DNA of 64,000 bases from Moringa oleifera (taxonomy: Eukaryota > Streptophyta > Magnoliopsida > Brassicales > Moringaceae). Of the stretch, positions 46,901 to 58,860 are shown piece by piece (position 1 is the first letter of the stretch; each line of letters opens with the position of its first letter). The notes beneath the pieces were generated by a model that was not told where the DNA came from, ran no database searches, and saw only the letters and a list, made by a program, of their open reading frames with translations. The stretch is taken from assembly GCA_021397835.1 (NCBI GenBank), contig JAJFZO010000042.1, positions 35,001 through 99,000 of the forward strand, written 5' to 3'. A program made the translations under genes and the position numbers.

Positions 46901-47452
46901 GGCATGCCCAGGCAGCCCCCAGCAGGCTCGGGATGGGCTGCTCGCCCAGCGTGCGGCAGCGGTGGGCGCGCCAGCCGGGCCGCGGGCGCCCATCCCAAGC
47001 CAGTCCCCACGTCCCAGTCCCTCGACTAAGTGCCCAGCGAGCGAGCCCGGGGGGCCACGTTGCACAGAGCCTGGGCATGTATGGCACGCCCAGGCAGCTC
47101 CCAGCAGGCACCGCATGGGCTGCTCGCCCAGCGTAAGGCAGAGGTGGGTGCGCCACCCAGGCCGCAGGCGCCCATCACGAGCCAGCCCCCTCGTCCCTGC
47201 CCCTCGACTGACTGCCCAGCATGCGAGCAAGAGTTGCCGGATCGCACAGACCCTGGGCATGGGTGGCACGGGCAGCCCCCAGCAGGCACGGCATGGGCTG
47301 CTCGCCCAGCGTGCAGCAGCGGTGGGCGCGCCAGCCAGGCCACGGGCGCGCATTACGAACCAGCCCCCACGTCCCTGTTCCTCGACGTAGTGCCCAGTGA
47401 GCGAGCCAGAGGGGCCGCATCACACGGACCCTGGGCATGAGTGGCACGCCCA

Positions 47453-48433
47453 GGCAGCCCCCAGCAGGCACAGCAAGGGCTGCTTGCCCAGCGTGCGGCA
47501 GCGGCTGGAGCGCCAGCCAGGCCGCGAGTAACCATCGCGAGCCAGCCCCTGAGTCTCTGCCCCTCGACTGACCGCCCAGCCTCTGAGCCAGGGAAGCCGC
47601 ATCGCACGGACACTGGGAATAGGTGGCACACCCGGGAAGCCCCCAGCAGGCACAGCATGGGCTGCTCGCCCAGCGTGCTGCAGCGGTGGGCGCGCCAGCC
47701 GGGCTGCGGGTGCCCATCCCGAGCCAGTCCCCATGTCCCAGTCCCTCGACTAAGTGCCCAGCGAGCGAGCCCGGGGGGCCGCGTCGCACAGAGCCTGGGC
47801 ACATGTGGCATGCCCAGGCAGCTCCCAGCAAACACCGCATGGGCTGCTCGCCCAGCATGCGGCAGAGGTGGGTGCGCCACCCAGGCCTCGGGCGCCCATC
47901 ACGAGCCAGCCCCCTCGTCCCTGCCCCTCGACTGACTGCCAAGCGTGTGAGCCAGAGTTGCCGCATCGAACAGACCCTGGGCATGGGTAGCATGCCCGGG
48001 CAGCCCCTAGCAGGAACGGCATGGGCTGCTCACCCAGCGTGCGGTAGCCGTGGGTGCAGAAGCCAGGACGCGGGCGCCCGTCACGAGCCAGCCCCCTGGT
48101 CCCCGCCCCTCAACTGACTGCCCAGCGTGCGACCCAGGGGTGCCCCATCGCACAGACCCTGGGCACAGGTGGCATGCCCGGGCAGCCCCCATAAGGCACG
48201 GCATGGGCTGCTTGCCCAGCGTGCGGCAGCGGTGGGTGCGCCAGCCTGCCCACGGGCGCCCATCGCGAGCCAGCCCCCACGTCCCTGTCCCTCGACTAAG
48301 TGCCCCGCAAGCGAGCCAAGGGGGCCGCATCACAAGGTCTCTGGGCATGGTTGGTAGGCCCAGGCAGCCCCCAGCAGGCACGGCATGGGCTGCACACCCA
48401 GCGTGAGGCAGCGGTGGCACGTCAGCCAGGCAG
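47453..48433 (+). repeat. Second copy of the 40,990-41,970 segment
   Basis: Collinear with the first copy at an offset of 6,463 bp, with scattered substitutions (for example CGCCCGTCACGAGCC against CGCCCGTCCCGAGCC). A shorter relative with the AGCCCGGGGGGCCACGTTGC word also lies about four monomers earlier, at 47,046, so this variant was amplified locally as well as moved. Confidence 0.8.
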
Positions 48434-49280
48434 CGGGCGCCCATCGCGAACCAGCCCCTGAGTCCCTGCCCATCGACTGACTGCCCAGCATGGGATCCAG
48501 GGGTGCCACATCGCACGAACCCTGGGCATGGGTGGCATTCCCGGGCAGCCCCCAGTAGGCCCGGCATGGGCTGCTCGCCCAGCGTGCGGCAGCGGTGGTC
48601 GCGCCAGCCAGGCCGCGGGCGCCCATCGCGAGCCAGCCCCCACGTCCCTGTCCCTCGACTAAGTGCCCAGCGAGCGAGCAAGGGGGGCCACATTGCACGG
48701 ACCCTGGGCACGAGTGGTATGCCCAGGAAGCCCCCAGCAGGCACGGCATGGGCTGCTTGCCCAGCGTGCGGCAGCGGTGGGTGCGCCAGCCTGGCCACGG
48801 GCGCCCATCGCGAGCCAGCCCCCACGTCCCTGTCCCTCGACTAAGTGCCCCGCAAGCGAGCCAAGGGGGCCGCATCACAAGGTCTCTGGGCATGGTTGGT
48901 AGGCCCAGGCAGCCCCCAGCAGGCACGGCATGGGCTGCACACCCAGCGTGAGGCAGCGGTGGCACGTCAGCCAGGCAGCGGGCGCCCATCGCGAACCAGC
49001 CCCTGAGTCCCTGCCCATCGACTGACTGCCCAGCATGGGATCCAGGGGTGCCACATCGCACGAACCCTGGGCATGGGTGGCATTCCCGGGCAGCCCCCAG
49101 TAGGCCCGGCATGGGCTGCTAGCCCAGCGTGCGGCAGCGGTAGTCGCGCCAGCCAGGCCGCGGGCGCCCATCGCGAGCCAGCCCCCACGTCCCTGTCCCT
49201 CGACTAAGTGCCCAGCGAGCGAGCAAGGGGGGCCGCATTGCACGGACCCTGGGCACGAGTGGTATGCCCAGGAAGCCCCC
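48190..49280 (+). repeat. Three-monomer tandem duplication, 545-bp period
   Basis: CATGGGATCCAGGGGTGCC occurs at 48,489 and 49,034 (545 bp, three monomers less one base). Flanking private variants also recur: AAGTGCCCCGCAAGCGAGCC, ACAAGGTCTCTGGGCATGGT, GGCTGCACACCCAGCG, GTGGCACGTCAGCCAGGCAG and CCCAGTAGGCCCGGCATGGG. The copies differ at only a few bases. The ATGGGATCCAGG monomer is also found at 45,763 and 46,128. Confidence 0.85.
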
Positions 49281-49874
49281 AGCAGGCACGGCATGGGCTA
49301 CTCGCCCAGTGTGCGGCAGCGGTGGGCGCGCCAGCCAGGCCGCGGGCGCCCATCGCGTGCCAGCCCCCTCGTCCCTGCCCCTCGACTGACAGCCCAACGT
49401 GCGAGCCAGGGGTGCCGCATCGCATGGACCCTGGGCGCGGGTGGCACACCCGGGCAGCCCCCAGCAGGCACGGCATGGGCTGCTCGCCCAGCGTGCGGCA
49501 GTGGTGGGCGCGCCAGCCGGGCCGCGGGCACCCATCCCGAGCCAGTCCCCACGTCCCAGTCCCTCGACTAAGTGCCCAGGCAGCCCCCAGCAGGCACGGC
49601 ATGGGCTGCTCGCCCAGTGTGCAGAAGAGGTCGGTGCGCCAGCAAGGCCGCGGGTGCCCATCACGAGCCAGACCCCTCGTCCCTGCCCCTCGACAGACTG
49701 CCCAGCGTGCGAGCAAGAGTTGCCGCGTCGCACAGACCCTGGGCACAGGTGGCATGCCCGGGCAGCTCCCTGCAGGCATGGCATGGGCTGCTTGCCCAGC
49801 GTGCAGCAGCGGTGGGCGCGCCAGCCAGACCGCGGGCGCCTATCGCGAGCCAGCCCCCGCGTGCCTGTCCTTCG

Positions 49875-52665
49875 ATTAAGTGCCCAGCGAGCGAGCCAGG
49901 GGGGCCCCGTCACAAGGTCCCTGGGCACGGGTGGCAGGCCCAGGCAGCCCCCAGCAGGCACGGCATGGGCTGCTCACCCAGCGTGCGGCAGTGGTGGCAC
50001 GTCATCCAGGCTGCGGGTGCCCATCGCGAGCCAGCCCCCGAGTCCCGGCCCCTCGACTGACTGCCCAGCTTGCGAACCACGGGTGCCGCGTCGCAAAAAC
50101 CCTGGGAACGGGTGGCACACCCCGGGAAGCCCCCAGCAGGCATGGAATGGGCTGCTCACTCATCGTGCGGCGGAGGTGGACGCACCAGCCAGGCCGCTGG
50201 CGCCCATCGCGAGCCAACTCCCACGTCCCTGTCCCTCGACGTATTTCCCAGCGAGCGAGCCAGGGGGGCCGTGGGCATCAGTGGCATGCCCAGGAAGCCC
50301 CCAGCAAGCATGGCATGAGCTGCATGCCCAGTGTGCCGCAGCGGTGGGCACGCCAGCCAGGCCGTGGGCGCCCATCTCGAGCCAGCCCCCTCGTCCCTGC
50401 CCCTCGACTGACTGCCCAGCATAGCAGCCAGGGGTGCAGCATCGCACGGACCCTGGGCAAGGGTGGCATGCCCGGGTAGCCCCCAGCAAGCACAGCATGG
50501 GATGCTCGCCCAGCGTGCGGCAGTGGTGGGCGCGCCAGCCAGGCCGCGGGCGCCAATCCCGAGCCAGCCCCCACGTCCCAGTCCCTCGACTATGTGCCGA
50601 GCGAGCGAGCCAGGGGGGCCACCTCGCATGGACCCTGGGCACAGCTTGAACGTGCAGGCAGCACCCAGCAGGCTTTGCATGGGCTGCTCGACCAGCGTGC
50701 AGCAGCGCTGGGCCAGGCCGTGTGCGCCCATCGCGAGCCAGCCCCCTCGTCCCGGCCCCTCGACTGACTGCCCAGTGTGCGATCCAGGGGTGCCGCGTCG
50801 CACGGACCCTGGGCACGGGTGGCACACCGGGGCAGCCCCCAGCAGGCACGGCATGGGCTGCTCGCCTAGCGTGCGGCAGCGGTGGGCGCACCAGCCAGGC
50901 CACGGGCGCCCATCACGAGCCAGCCCCCACGTCCCAGTCCCTTGACGTAGTGCCCAGCGAGCCAGGGCGGCCGAATCACACGGACCCTGGGCATGTGTGG
51001 CACGCCCAGGCAGCCCCCAGCAGGGACGGCATGGGCTGCTCGCCCAGCGTGCGGCAGCGGCGGGCGCGCCATCCCGGCAGCGGGCGCCCATCGCGAGCCA
51101 GCCCCCTCGTCCCTGCCCCTTGACTGACAGCCCAGTGTGCGAGCCAGGGGTGCCGCGTCGCACGGAGCCTGGGCACGGGTGGCACGCCTGGCCTGCCCAA
51201 AGCAGGCACGGCATGGGCTGCTCGCCAAGCGTGCGGCAGCGTTGGGCGCGCCAGCCAGGCCGCTGGTGCCCATCGCGAGCAAGCCCCATCGTCCCTACCC
51301 CTCGACTGACTGACCAGCGTGCGGCAGCGCAGGGCGGGCCAGCCAGGCCGCGGGCGCCCATCACGAGCCGGCCCCCTTGTCCCTGCCCCTTGACTGACTG
51401 CCCAGCGTACGAGCCAGGGGTGCCGCGTCGCACGGACCCTGGGCATGGGTGGCACACCCGGGCAGCCCCCAGCAGGGACGGCATGGGCTGCTCGCCTAGC
51501 GTGCGGCAGCGGTGGGTGCGCCAGCCAGGCCACGGGCGCCCATCGCGAGCCAGCCCCCTCATCCCTGCCCTCGACTGGCAGCCCAGCATACGAGCCGAGT
51601 GTGCCACGTCGCATGGACCCTGGGCACGGGTGGCACACCCGGCCAGCCCCAAGCAGGCACGGCATGGGATGCTCGCCCAGCGTGCGGCAGCGTTGGACGC
51701 GCCAGCGAGGCCGCTGGTGCCCATGCCGAGCCAGCCCCCTCGTCCCTGCCCCTCGACTGATTACCCATCATGCGAGCCAGGGGTAAAGCGTCGCACGGAC
51801 CCTGGGCACGGGTGGCACTCCCAGGTAGCCTCCAGCAGGCACGGTATGGGCTGCTCACACAGCGTGCGGCAGCAGTGGGAGCGCCAGCAAGGCCGCGGGC
51901 GCCCATCGCGAGCCAGCCCCCTCGTCCATGCCCCTCGACTGACAGCCAAGAGTGCGAGCCAGGGTTGCCGCGTCACACGGACCCTGGGCACGGATAGCAT
52001 GGCCGGGTTGCCCCAAGCAGGCACAGCATGGGCTCCCCGCCCAGCATGCAGCAGCGGTGGGTGCGCCAGCCAGGCCGCGGGTGCCCATTCCGAGCCAGCC
52101 CCCTCGTCCCTGCCCCTCGACTGATTACCCATTGTGAGAGCCAGGGGTAAAGCGTCGCACGGACCCTGGGAACGGGTGGCACTCCCAGGTAGCCTCCAGC
52201 AGGCACGGCATGGGCTGCTCACACAGCGTGCGGCAGCAGTGGGAGCGCAAGCAAGGCCGCGGGCGCCCATCGCGAGCTAGCCCCCTCGTCCATGCCCCTC
52301 GACTGAAAGCCAAGAGTGTGAGCCAGGGGTGCCGCGTTGTACGGACCCTATGCATGGGAGGCAAGCCCAGGCAGCCTCCTGCGGGCACGGCATGGGCTGC
52401 TCACCCAGCGTGCAGCAGCGGTGGGCGTGCCAGCAAGGCCGCGGGCGCCCATCACGAGCCAGCCCCCTCGTCCCTGCCCCTCGACTGACTGCCCAGCATG
52501 CGAGCCAGGGGTGCCGTGTCGCACGGGCCCTGGGCACGGGTTGCATGCCCGGGCAGCCCCCAGCAGGCACAGCATTGGCTGCTCGCCCAGCGTGTGGCAG
52601 CATTGGGCGCGCCAGCCAGGCCACGGGCTCCCATCGCGAGCCAGCCCCCACGTCCCTGTCCCTCG
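49875..52665 (+). repeat. First copy of a 2.79-kb tandem duplication
   Basis: GTCATCCAGGCTGCGGGTGC at 50,001 recurs at 52,792, an offset of 2,791 bp, and all irregular monomers in between recur in order: the AAAAACCCTGGGAACGGG monomer, the GGGCCGTG(G/A)GCATCAGTGGC deletion, the CAGCGCTGGGCCAGGCCGTG deletion, the TAGTGCCCAGCGAGCCAGGG deletion and an 88-bp monomer at about 51,267-51,354. The period is not a multiple of 182 because these shortened monomers are part of the unit. Confidence 0.9.
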
Positions 52666-55600
52666 ATTAAATGCCCAGCGAGCGAGCCAGGGGGGCCACG
52701 TCACAAGGTCCCTGGGCACGGGTGGCAGGCCCAGGCAGCCCCCAGCAGGCACGGCATGGGCTGCTCGCCCAGCGTGCGGCAGTGGTGGCATGTCATCCAG
52801 GCTGCGGGTGCCCATCGCGAGCCAGCCCCCGAGTCCCTGCCCCTCGACTGACTGCCCAGCGTGCGAACCACGGGTGCCGCGTCGGAAAAACCCTGGGAAC
52901 GGGTGGCACACCCCGGGAAGCCCCCAGCAGGCATGGAATGGGCTGCTCGCTCATCGTGCGGCGGAGGTGGACGCACCAGCCAGGCCGCTGGCGCCCATCG
53001 CGAGCCAACCCCCACGTCCCTGTCCCTCGACGTATTTCCCAGCGAGCGAGCCAGGGGGGCCGTGAGCATCAGTGGCACGCCCAGGAAGCCCCCAGCAAGC
53101 ATGGCATGAGCTGCATGCCCAGTGTGCGGCAGCGGTGGGCGCACCAGCCAGGCCGTGGGCGCCCATCGCGAGCCAGCCCCCTCGTCCCTGCCCCTCGACT
53201 GACTGCCCAGCATAGCAGCCAGGGGTGCAGCATCGCACGGACCCTGGGCAAGGGTGGCATGCCCGGGTAGCCCCCAGCAAGCACAGCATGGGATGCTCGC
53301 CCAGCGTGCGGCAGTGGTGGGCGCGCCAGCCAGGCCGCGGGCGCCAATCCCGAGCCAGCCCCCACGTCCCAGTCCCTCGACTATGTGCCGAGCGAGCGAG
53401 CCAGGGGAGCCACCTCGCATGGACCCTGGGCACAGCTTGAACGTGCAGGCAGCACCCAGCAGGCTTTGCATGGGCTGCTCGACCAGCGTGCGGCAGCGCT
53501 GGGCCAGGCCGTGTGCGCCCATCGCGAGCCAGCCCCCTCATCCCGGCCCCTCGACTGACTGCCCAGTGTGCGATCCAGGGGTGCCGCGTCGCACGGACCC
53601 TGGGCACGGGTGGCACACCGGGGCAGCCCCCAGCAGGCACGGCATGGGCTGCTCGCCTAGCGTGCGGCAGCGGTGGGCGCGCCAGCCAGGCCGCGGGCGC
53701 CCATCGCGAGCCAGCCCCCACGTCCCAGCCCCTTGACGTAGTGCCCAGCGAGCCAGGGCGGCCGAATCACACAGACCCTGGGCATGTGTGGCACGCCCAG
53801 GCAGCCCCCAGCAGGGATGGCATGGGCTGCTCGCCCAGCGTGCGGCAGCGGCGGGCGCGCCATCCCGGCAGCGGGCGCCCATCGCGAGCCAGCCCCCTCG
53901 TCCCTGCCCCTTGACTGACAGCCCAGCGTGCGAGCCAGGGGTGCTGCGTCGCACGGACCCTGGGCACGGGTGGCACGCCTGGCCTGCCCAAAGCAGGCAC
54001 GGCATGGGCTGCTCGCCAAGCGTGCGGCAGCGTTGGGCGCGCCAGCCAGGCCGCTGGTGCCCATCGCGAGCAAGCCCCATCGTCCCTACCCCTCGACTGA
54101 CTGACCAGCGTGCGGCAGCACAGGGCGGGCCAGCCAGGCCGCGGGCGCCCATCACGAGCCGGCCCCCTTGTCCCTGCCCCTTGACTGACTGCCCAGCGTA
54201 CGAGCCAGGGGTGCCGCGTCGCACGGACCCTGGGCATGGGTGGCACACCCGGGCAGCCCCCAGCAGGGACGGCATGGGCTGCTCGCCTAGCGTGCGGCAG
54301 CGGTGGGTGCGCCAGCCAGGCCACGCGAGCCAGCCCCCTCATCCCTGCCCTCGACTGGCAGCCCAGCATACGAGCCGAGTGTGCCACGTCGCACGGACCC
54401 TGGGCACGGGTGGCACACCCGGACAGCCCCAAGCAGGCACGGCATGGGCTGCTCACCCAGCGTGCGGCAGCGTTGGGCGTGCCAGCCAGGCCACGGGCGC
54501 CCATCGCGAGCCAGCCCCCTCGTCCCTGCCCCTCGACTGATTACCCATCGTGCGAGCCAGGGGTAAAGCGTCGCACGGACCCTGGGCACGGGTGGCACTC
54601 CCAGGTAGCCTCCAGCAGGCACAGCATGGGCTGCTCACACAGCGTGCGGCAGCAGTGGGAGCGCCAGCAAGGCCGCGGGCGCCCATCGCGAGCCAGCCCC
54701 CTCGTCCATGCCCCTCGACTGACAGCCAAGAGTGCGAGCCAGGGTTGCCGCGTCACACGGACCCTGGGCACGGATGGCATGGCCAGGTTGCCCCAAGCAG
54801 GCACAGCATGGGCTCCCCGCCCAGCATGCAGCAGCGGTGGGCGCGCCAGCCAGGCCGCGGGTGCCCATTCCGAGCCAGCCCCCTCGTCCCTGCCCCTCAA
54901 CTGATTACCCATTGTGCGAGCCAGGGGTAAAGCGTTGCACGGACCCTGGGCACGGGTGGCACTCCCAGGTAGCCTCCAGCAGGCACGGCATGGGCTGCTC
55001 ACACAGCATGCGGCAGCAGTGGGAGCGCCAGCAAGGCCGCGGGCGCCCATCGCGAGCCAGCCCCCTCGTCCATGCCCCTCGACTGACAGCCAAGAGTGCG
55101 AGCCAGGGTTGCCGCGTCACACGGACCCTGGGCACGGATGGCATGGCCGGGTTGCCCCAAGCAGGCACAGCATGGGCTCCCCACCCATCATGCAGCAGCG
55201 GTGGGCGCGCCAGCCAGGCCGCGGGTGCCCATTCCGAGCCAGCCCCCTCGTCCCTGCCCCTCGACTGATTACCCATTGTGCGAGCCAGGGGTAAAGTGTC
55301 GCACGGACCCTGGGCACGGGTGGCACTCCCAGGTAGCCTCCAGCAGGCACGGCATGGGCTGCTCACACAGCGTGCGGCAGCAGTGGGAGCGCAAGCAAGG
55401 CCGCGGGCGCCCATCGCGAGCCAGCCCCCTCGTCCATGCCCCTCGACTGAAAGCCAAGAGTGTGAGCCAGGGGTGCCGCGTTGCACGGACCCTATGCATG
55501 GGAGGCAAGCCCAGGCAGCCTCCTGCGGGCACGGCATGGGCTGCTCACCCAGCGTGCAGCAGCGGTGGGCGTGCCAGCAAGGCCACGGGCGCCCATCACG

Positions 55601-55765
55601 AGCCAGCCCCCTCGTCCCTGCCCCTCGACTGACTGCCCAGCATGCGAGCCATGGGTGCCGTGTCGCACGGGCCCTGGGCACGGGTTGCATGCCTGGGCAG
55701 CCCCCAGCAGGCACAGCATCGGCTGCTCGCCCAGCGTGCGGCAGTGTTGGGCGCGCCAGCCAGGC
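52666..55765 (+). repeat. Second copy of the 2.79-kb duplication, with one extra dimer
   Basis: Matches 49,875-52,665 with two structural differences. An 11-bp loss at about 54,324 (CCACGCGAGCC for CCACGGGCGCCCATCGCGAG CC) changes the offset from 2,791 to 2,780. One additional 364-bp dimer changes it again to 3,144 (GACCCTATGCATGGG at 52,344 and 55,488). The copy therefore changed in length after duplication. Confidence 0.9.
54505..55620 (+). repeat. Three tandem 364-bp dimers
   Basis: ATTACCCAT(C/T)GTGCGAGCC followed by GGGGTAAAGCGTCGCACGG lies at 54,540, 54,904 and 55,268. It alternates with a monomer carrying CTGACAGCCAAGAGTGCGAG and GGCATGGCC(A/G)GGTTGCCCC. The homologous place in the first copy (51,760 and 52,124) has only two dimers. 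The alternation gives a clean example of dimeric higher-order structure. Confidence 0.85.
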
Positions 55766-55789
55766 CACGGCCGCGGGCGCCCATCGCGA

Positions 55790-56750
55790 GCCAGCCCCCT
55801 CGTCCCTGTCCCTCGACTAAGTGCCCAGCGAGCGAGCCAAGGGAGCCGCTTCGCATGGACCCTTGGCACGGAAGGCAGGCCCAGGCAGCCCCCAACAGGC
55901 AAGCCATGGGCCAAGTGGCCAGCATGCGTCAGTGGTCGGCGTGCCAGCCAGGCCGCGGGTGCCCATCACGAGCCAGCCCCCTCGTCCCCGCCCCTCGACT
56001 GACTGCCCAGCGTGCGAGCCAGGGGTGCCGTGTCGCACGGGCCCTGGGCATGGGTTGCACGCCCGGGCAGCCCCCAGCAGGCACAGCATCGGCTGCTCAC
56101 CCAGCGTGCAGCAGCGTTGGGCGCGCCAGCCAGGCCACGGGCTCCCATCGCGAGCCAGCCCCCTCGTCCCTGTCCCTCAACTAAGTGCCCAGCGAGCGAG
56201 CCAAGGGAGCCGCTTCGCATGGACCCTTGGCACGGAAGGCAGGCCCAGGCAGCCCCCAACAGGCAAGGCATGGGCCAAGTGCCCAGCATGCGTCAGCGGT
56301 CGGCGTGCCAGCCAGGCCGCGGGTGCCCATCATGAGCCCGCCCCCTCGTCCCCGCCCCTCGACTGACTGCCCAGCGTGCGAGCCAGGGGTGCCGTGTCAC
56401 ATGGGCCCTGGGCATGGGTTGCACGCCCGGGCAGCCCCCAGCAGGCACAGCATCGGCTGCTCACCCAGCGTGCAGCAGCGTTGGGCGCGCCAGCCAGGCC
56501 ACGGGCTCCCATCGCGAGCCAGCCCCCGTCCCTGTCCCTCGACTAAGTGCCCAGCGAGCGAGCCAAGGGAGCCGCTTCGCATGGACCCTTGGCACGGAAG
56601 GCAGGCCCAGGCAGCCCCCAACAGGCAAGGCATGGGCCAAGTGCCCAGCATGCGTCAGCGGTCGGCGTGCCAGCCAGGCCGCGGGTGCCCATCACGAGCC
56701 AGCCCCCTCGTCCCCGCCCCTCGACTGACTGCCCAGCGTGCGAGCCAGGG
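55790..56750 (+). repeat. Mixed A/B dimers, 364/362-bp period
   Basis: A B-type monomer with AAGGGAGCCGCTTCGCATGG, CCCCCAACAGGCAAG and GGGCCAAGTG(G/C)CCAGCATGCG alternates with an A-type monomer with GTGTC(G/A)CA(C/T)GGGCCCTGGGC. The B word lies at 55,841, 56,205 and 56,567. The last step is two bases short because of CCCCCGTCCC for CCCCCTCGTCCC. This is the only place in the right-hand block where B monomers form part of a repeated unit. Confidence 0.85.
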
Positions 56751-57829
56751 GTGCCGCGTTGCATGGATCCTGGGCATGGGTGGCATGCCCGGGCAGCCCC
56801 TAGCAGGCACGGCATGGGCTGCTCGCCCAGCGTGTGGCAGCGGTGGCCACGCCAGCCAGGCCGCGGGGGCCCATCACTAGCCAGCCCCCTGGTCCCCGCC
56901 CCTCGACTGACTGCCCAGCATGCGAGCCAGGGCTGCCGTGTCGCACGGACCCTCGGCATTGATGGCACGCCTGTGCAGCCCCCAGCAGGCACGGCATGGG
57001 CTGCTCGCCCAGCGTGCGGCAGCGGTGGGCGTGCCAGCCCGTTCACGGGCGCCCATCGCGAGCCAGCCCCCTCATCCATGCCCCTCAACTGACTGCCCAG
57101 CGTGCGAGCCAGGGGTGCCACATCACACAGACCCTGGGAATGGGTAGCATGCCTGGCCAGCCCCAAGCAGGCACGGCATGGGCTGCTCGCCCAGCGTGCG
57201 GCAGCGGTGTGGGCGCCCATCCCGAGCCAGCCCCCTCGTCCCTACCCCTCGACTGACTGCCCAGTGTGCCAGCAAGGGGTGCCGTGTTGCACGGACCCTG
57301 GGCATGGGTGGCAAGCCCAGGCAGCCCCCAGCAGGTACGGCATGGGCTGCTCGCCCAGCGTGCGGCAGCGGTGGCCATGCAAGCCAGGCCGCGGGCGCGC
57401 ATCGCAAGCTAGCCCCCACGTTCCTGTCCCTCGACCAAGTGCCCAATGAGCGAGCCATGGGGGCCACGTCATACAGACCCTGGGCACATCTGGCACGCCC
57501 AGGCAGCCCCCAGCAGGCACGGCATGGGTTGCTCGTCCAGCGTGCAGCAGCGGTGGGCGCGCCAACCAGGCCGCGGGTGCCCATCGCGAGCCAGCCCACG
57601 AGTCTCTGCCCCTCGACTGACTGCCCAGGGTGCGAGCAAGAGGTACCACATCGCTAGGACCCTGGGCATGGGTGGCACGCCCAGGCAGCTCCCAGCAGGA
57701 ACGGCATGGGCTGCTCGCCCAGCGTGCGGCAGCGGTGGGCGAGCCAGCCAGGCCGCGGTCGCCCATCGCTAGCTAGCCCCCACGTCCCTGTCCCTCGACT
57801 AAGTGCCCAGCGAGCGAGCCAGGGGGGCC

Positions 57830-58860
57830 GCGTCACATGGATCCTTGCCACGGGTGGCACGCCCAGGATGTCCCCAGCAGGCACGGCATTGGCTACTCGC
57901 CCAGCGTGCGGCAGCGGCGGGCACGGCAGCCAGGCCGCAGGCGCCAATTGCGAGCTAGCCCCCACGTTCCTGTCCCTCAACTAAATGCCCAGCGAGCGAT
58001 CCAGAGGTGCCGCATCCCACGGACCCTGGGCACGGGTGGCACGCCCAGGCAGCCCCCAACAGGCACGCCATGGGATGCCTGCCCAGCGTGCGGCAGCTGT
58101 GGCCGCGGCAGCCAGGCCGCGGGTGCCCATCGCGAGCTAGCCCCCACGTTCCTGTCCCTCGACTAAGTGCCCAGCGAACGAGCTAGGGGGAACGCGTTGC
58201 ACGGACCCAGGGCACGGGTGGAATGCCCAGGAAGCCCCGAGCAGGCACGGCATTGGCTGCTCGCCAAGCGTGCGGCGGCGGCGGGCACGCTAGATATGCC
58301 GCGGGCGCCCATCGCGAGCTAGCCCCCTCGTTCCTGTTCCTCGACTAAGTGCCCAGTGAGCGAGCCAGGGGGGCCGCGTTACATGGATCTTTGGCACGGG
58401 TGGCACGCCCAGGCAGTCCCCAGCAGGCACGGCAGCCTGGCCGCAGGCGCCAATCGCGAGCTAGCCCCCACGTTCCTGTCCCTCAACTAAATGCCCAGCG
58501 AGCGAGCCAGGGGTGCTGCGTCGCATGGACCCTGGGCACGGGTGGCACGCCCAGGCAGCCCCCAGCAGTCACGCCATGGGCTGCCTGCCCAGCGTGCAGC
58601 AGCTGTGGCCGCAGCAGCCAGGCCGCGGGTGCCCATCGCAAGCTAGCCCCCACGTTCCTGTCCCTCGACTAAGTGCCCAGCGAACGAGCTAGGGGGAACA
58701 CGTTGCACGGACCCAGGGCACGGGTGTAACACCCAGGAAGCCCCGAGCAGGCACGGGATTGGCTGCTCGCCCAGCGTGCGGCGGCGGTGGGCACGCTAGA
58801 TAGGCCGCGGGCGCCCATCGTGAGCTAGCCCCCTCGTTCCTGTTCCTCGACTAAGTGCCC
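57830..58860 (+). repeat. Three-monomer duplication, 506-bp offset
   Basis: GAACGAGCTAGGGGGAAC followed by GGACCCAGGGCACGGG occurs with AGCTAGGGGG at 58,181 and 58,687. The GCAGCTGTGGCCGC(G/A)GCAGCC monomer before it is also repeated. The offset is 40 bp short of three monomers because the second copy contains a deletion monomer at about 58,434 (GGCACGGCAGCCTGGCCGCA). Confidence 0.8.

Noticed and set aside
50156..51724. Longest open frame (minus strand, over 500 codons) and dozens of others of 150-480 codons on both strands as genes
   Set aside because: They coincide with the repeat, exist in all six frames, shift frame every monomer and repeat every 546 bp. They have no recognisable domain or sensible start context, and low-complexity Pro/Arg/Ala/Gly composition. 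They follow from stop-poor GC-rich satellite.
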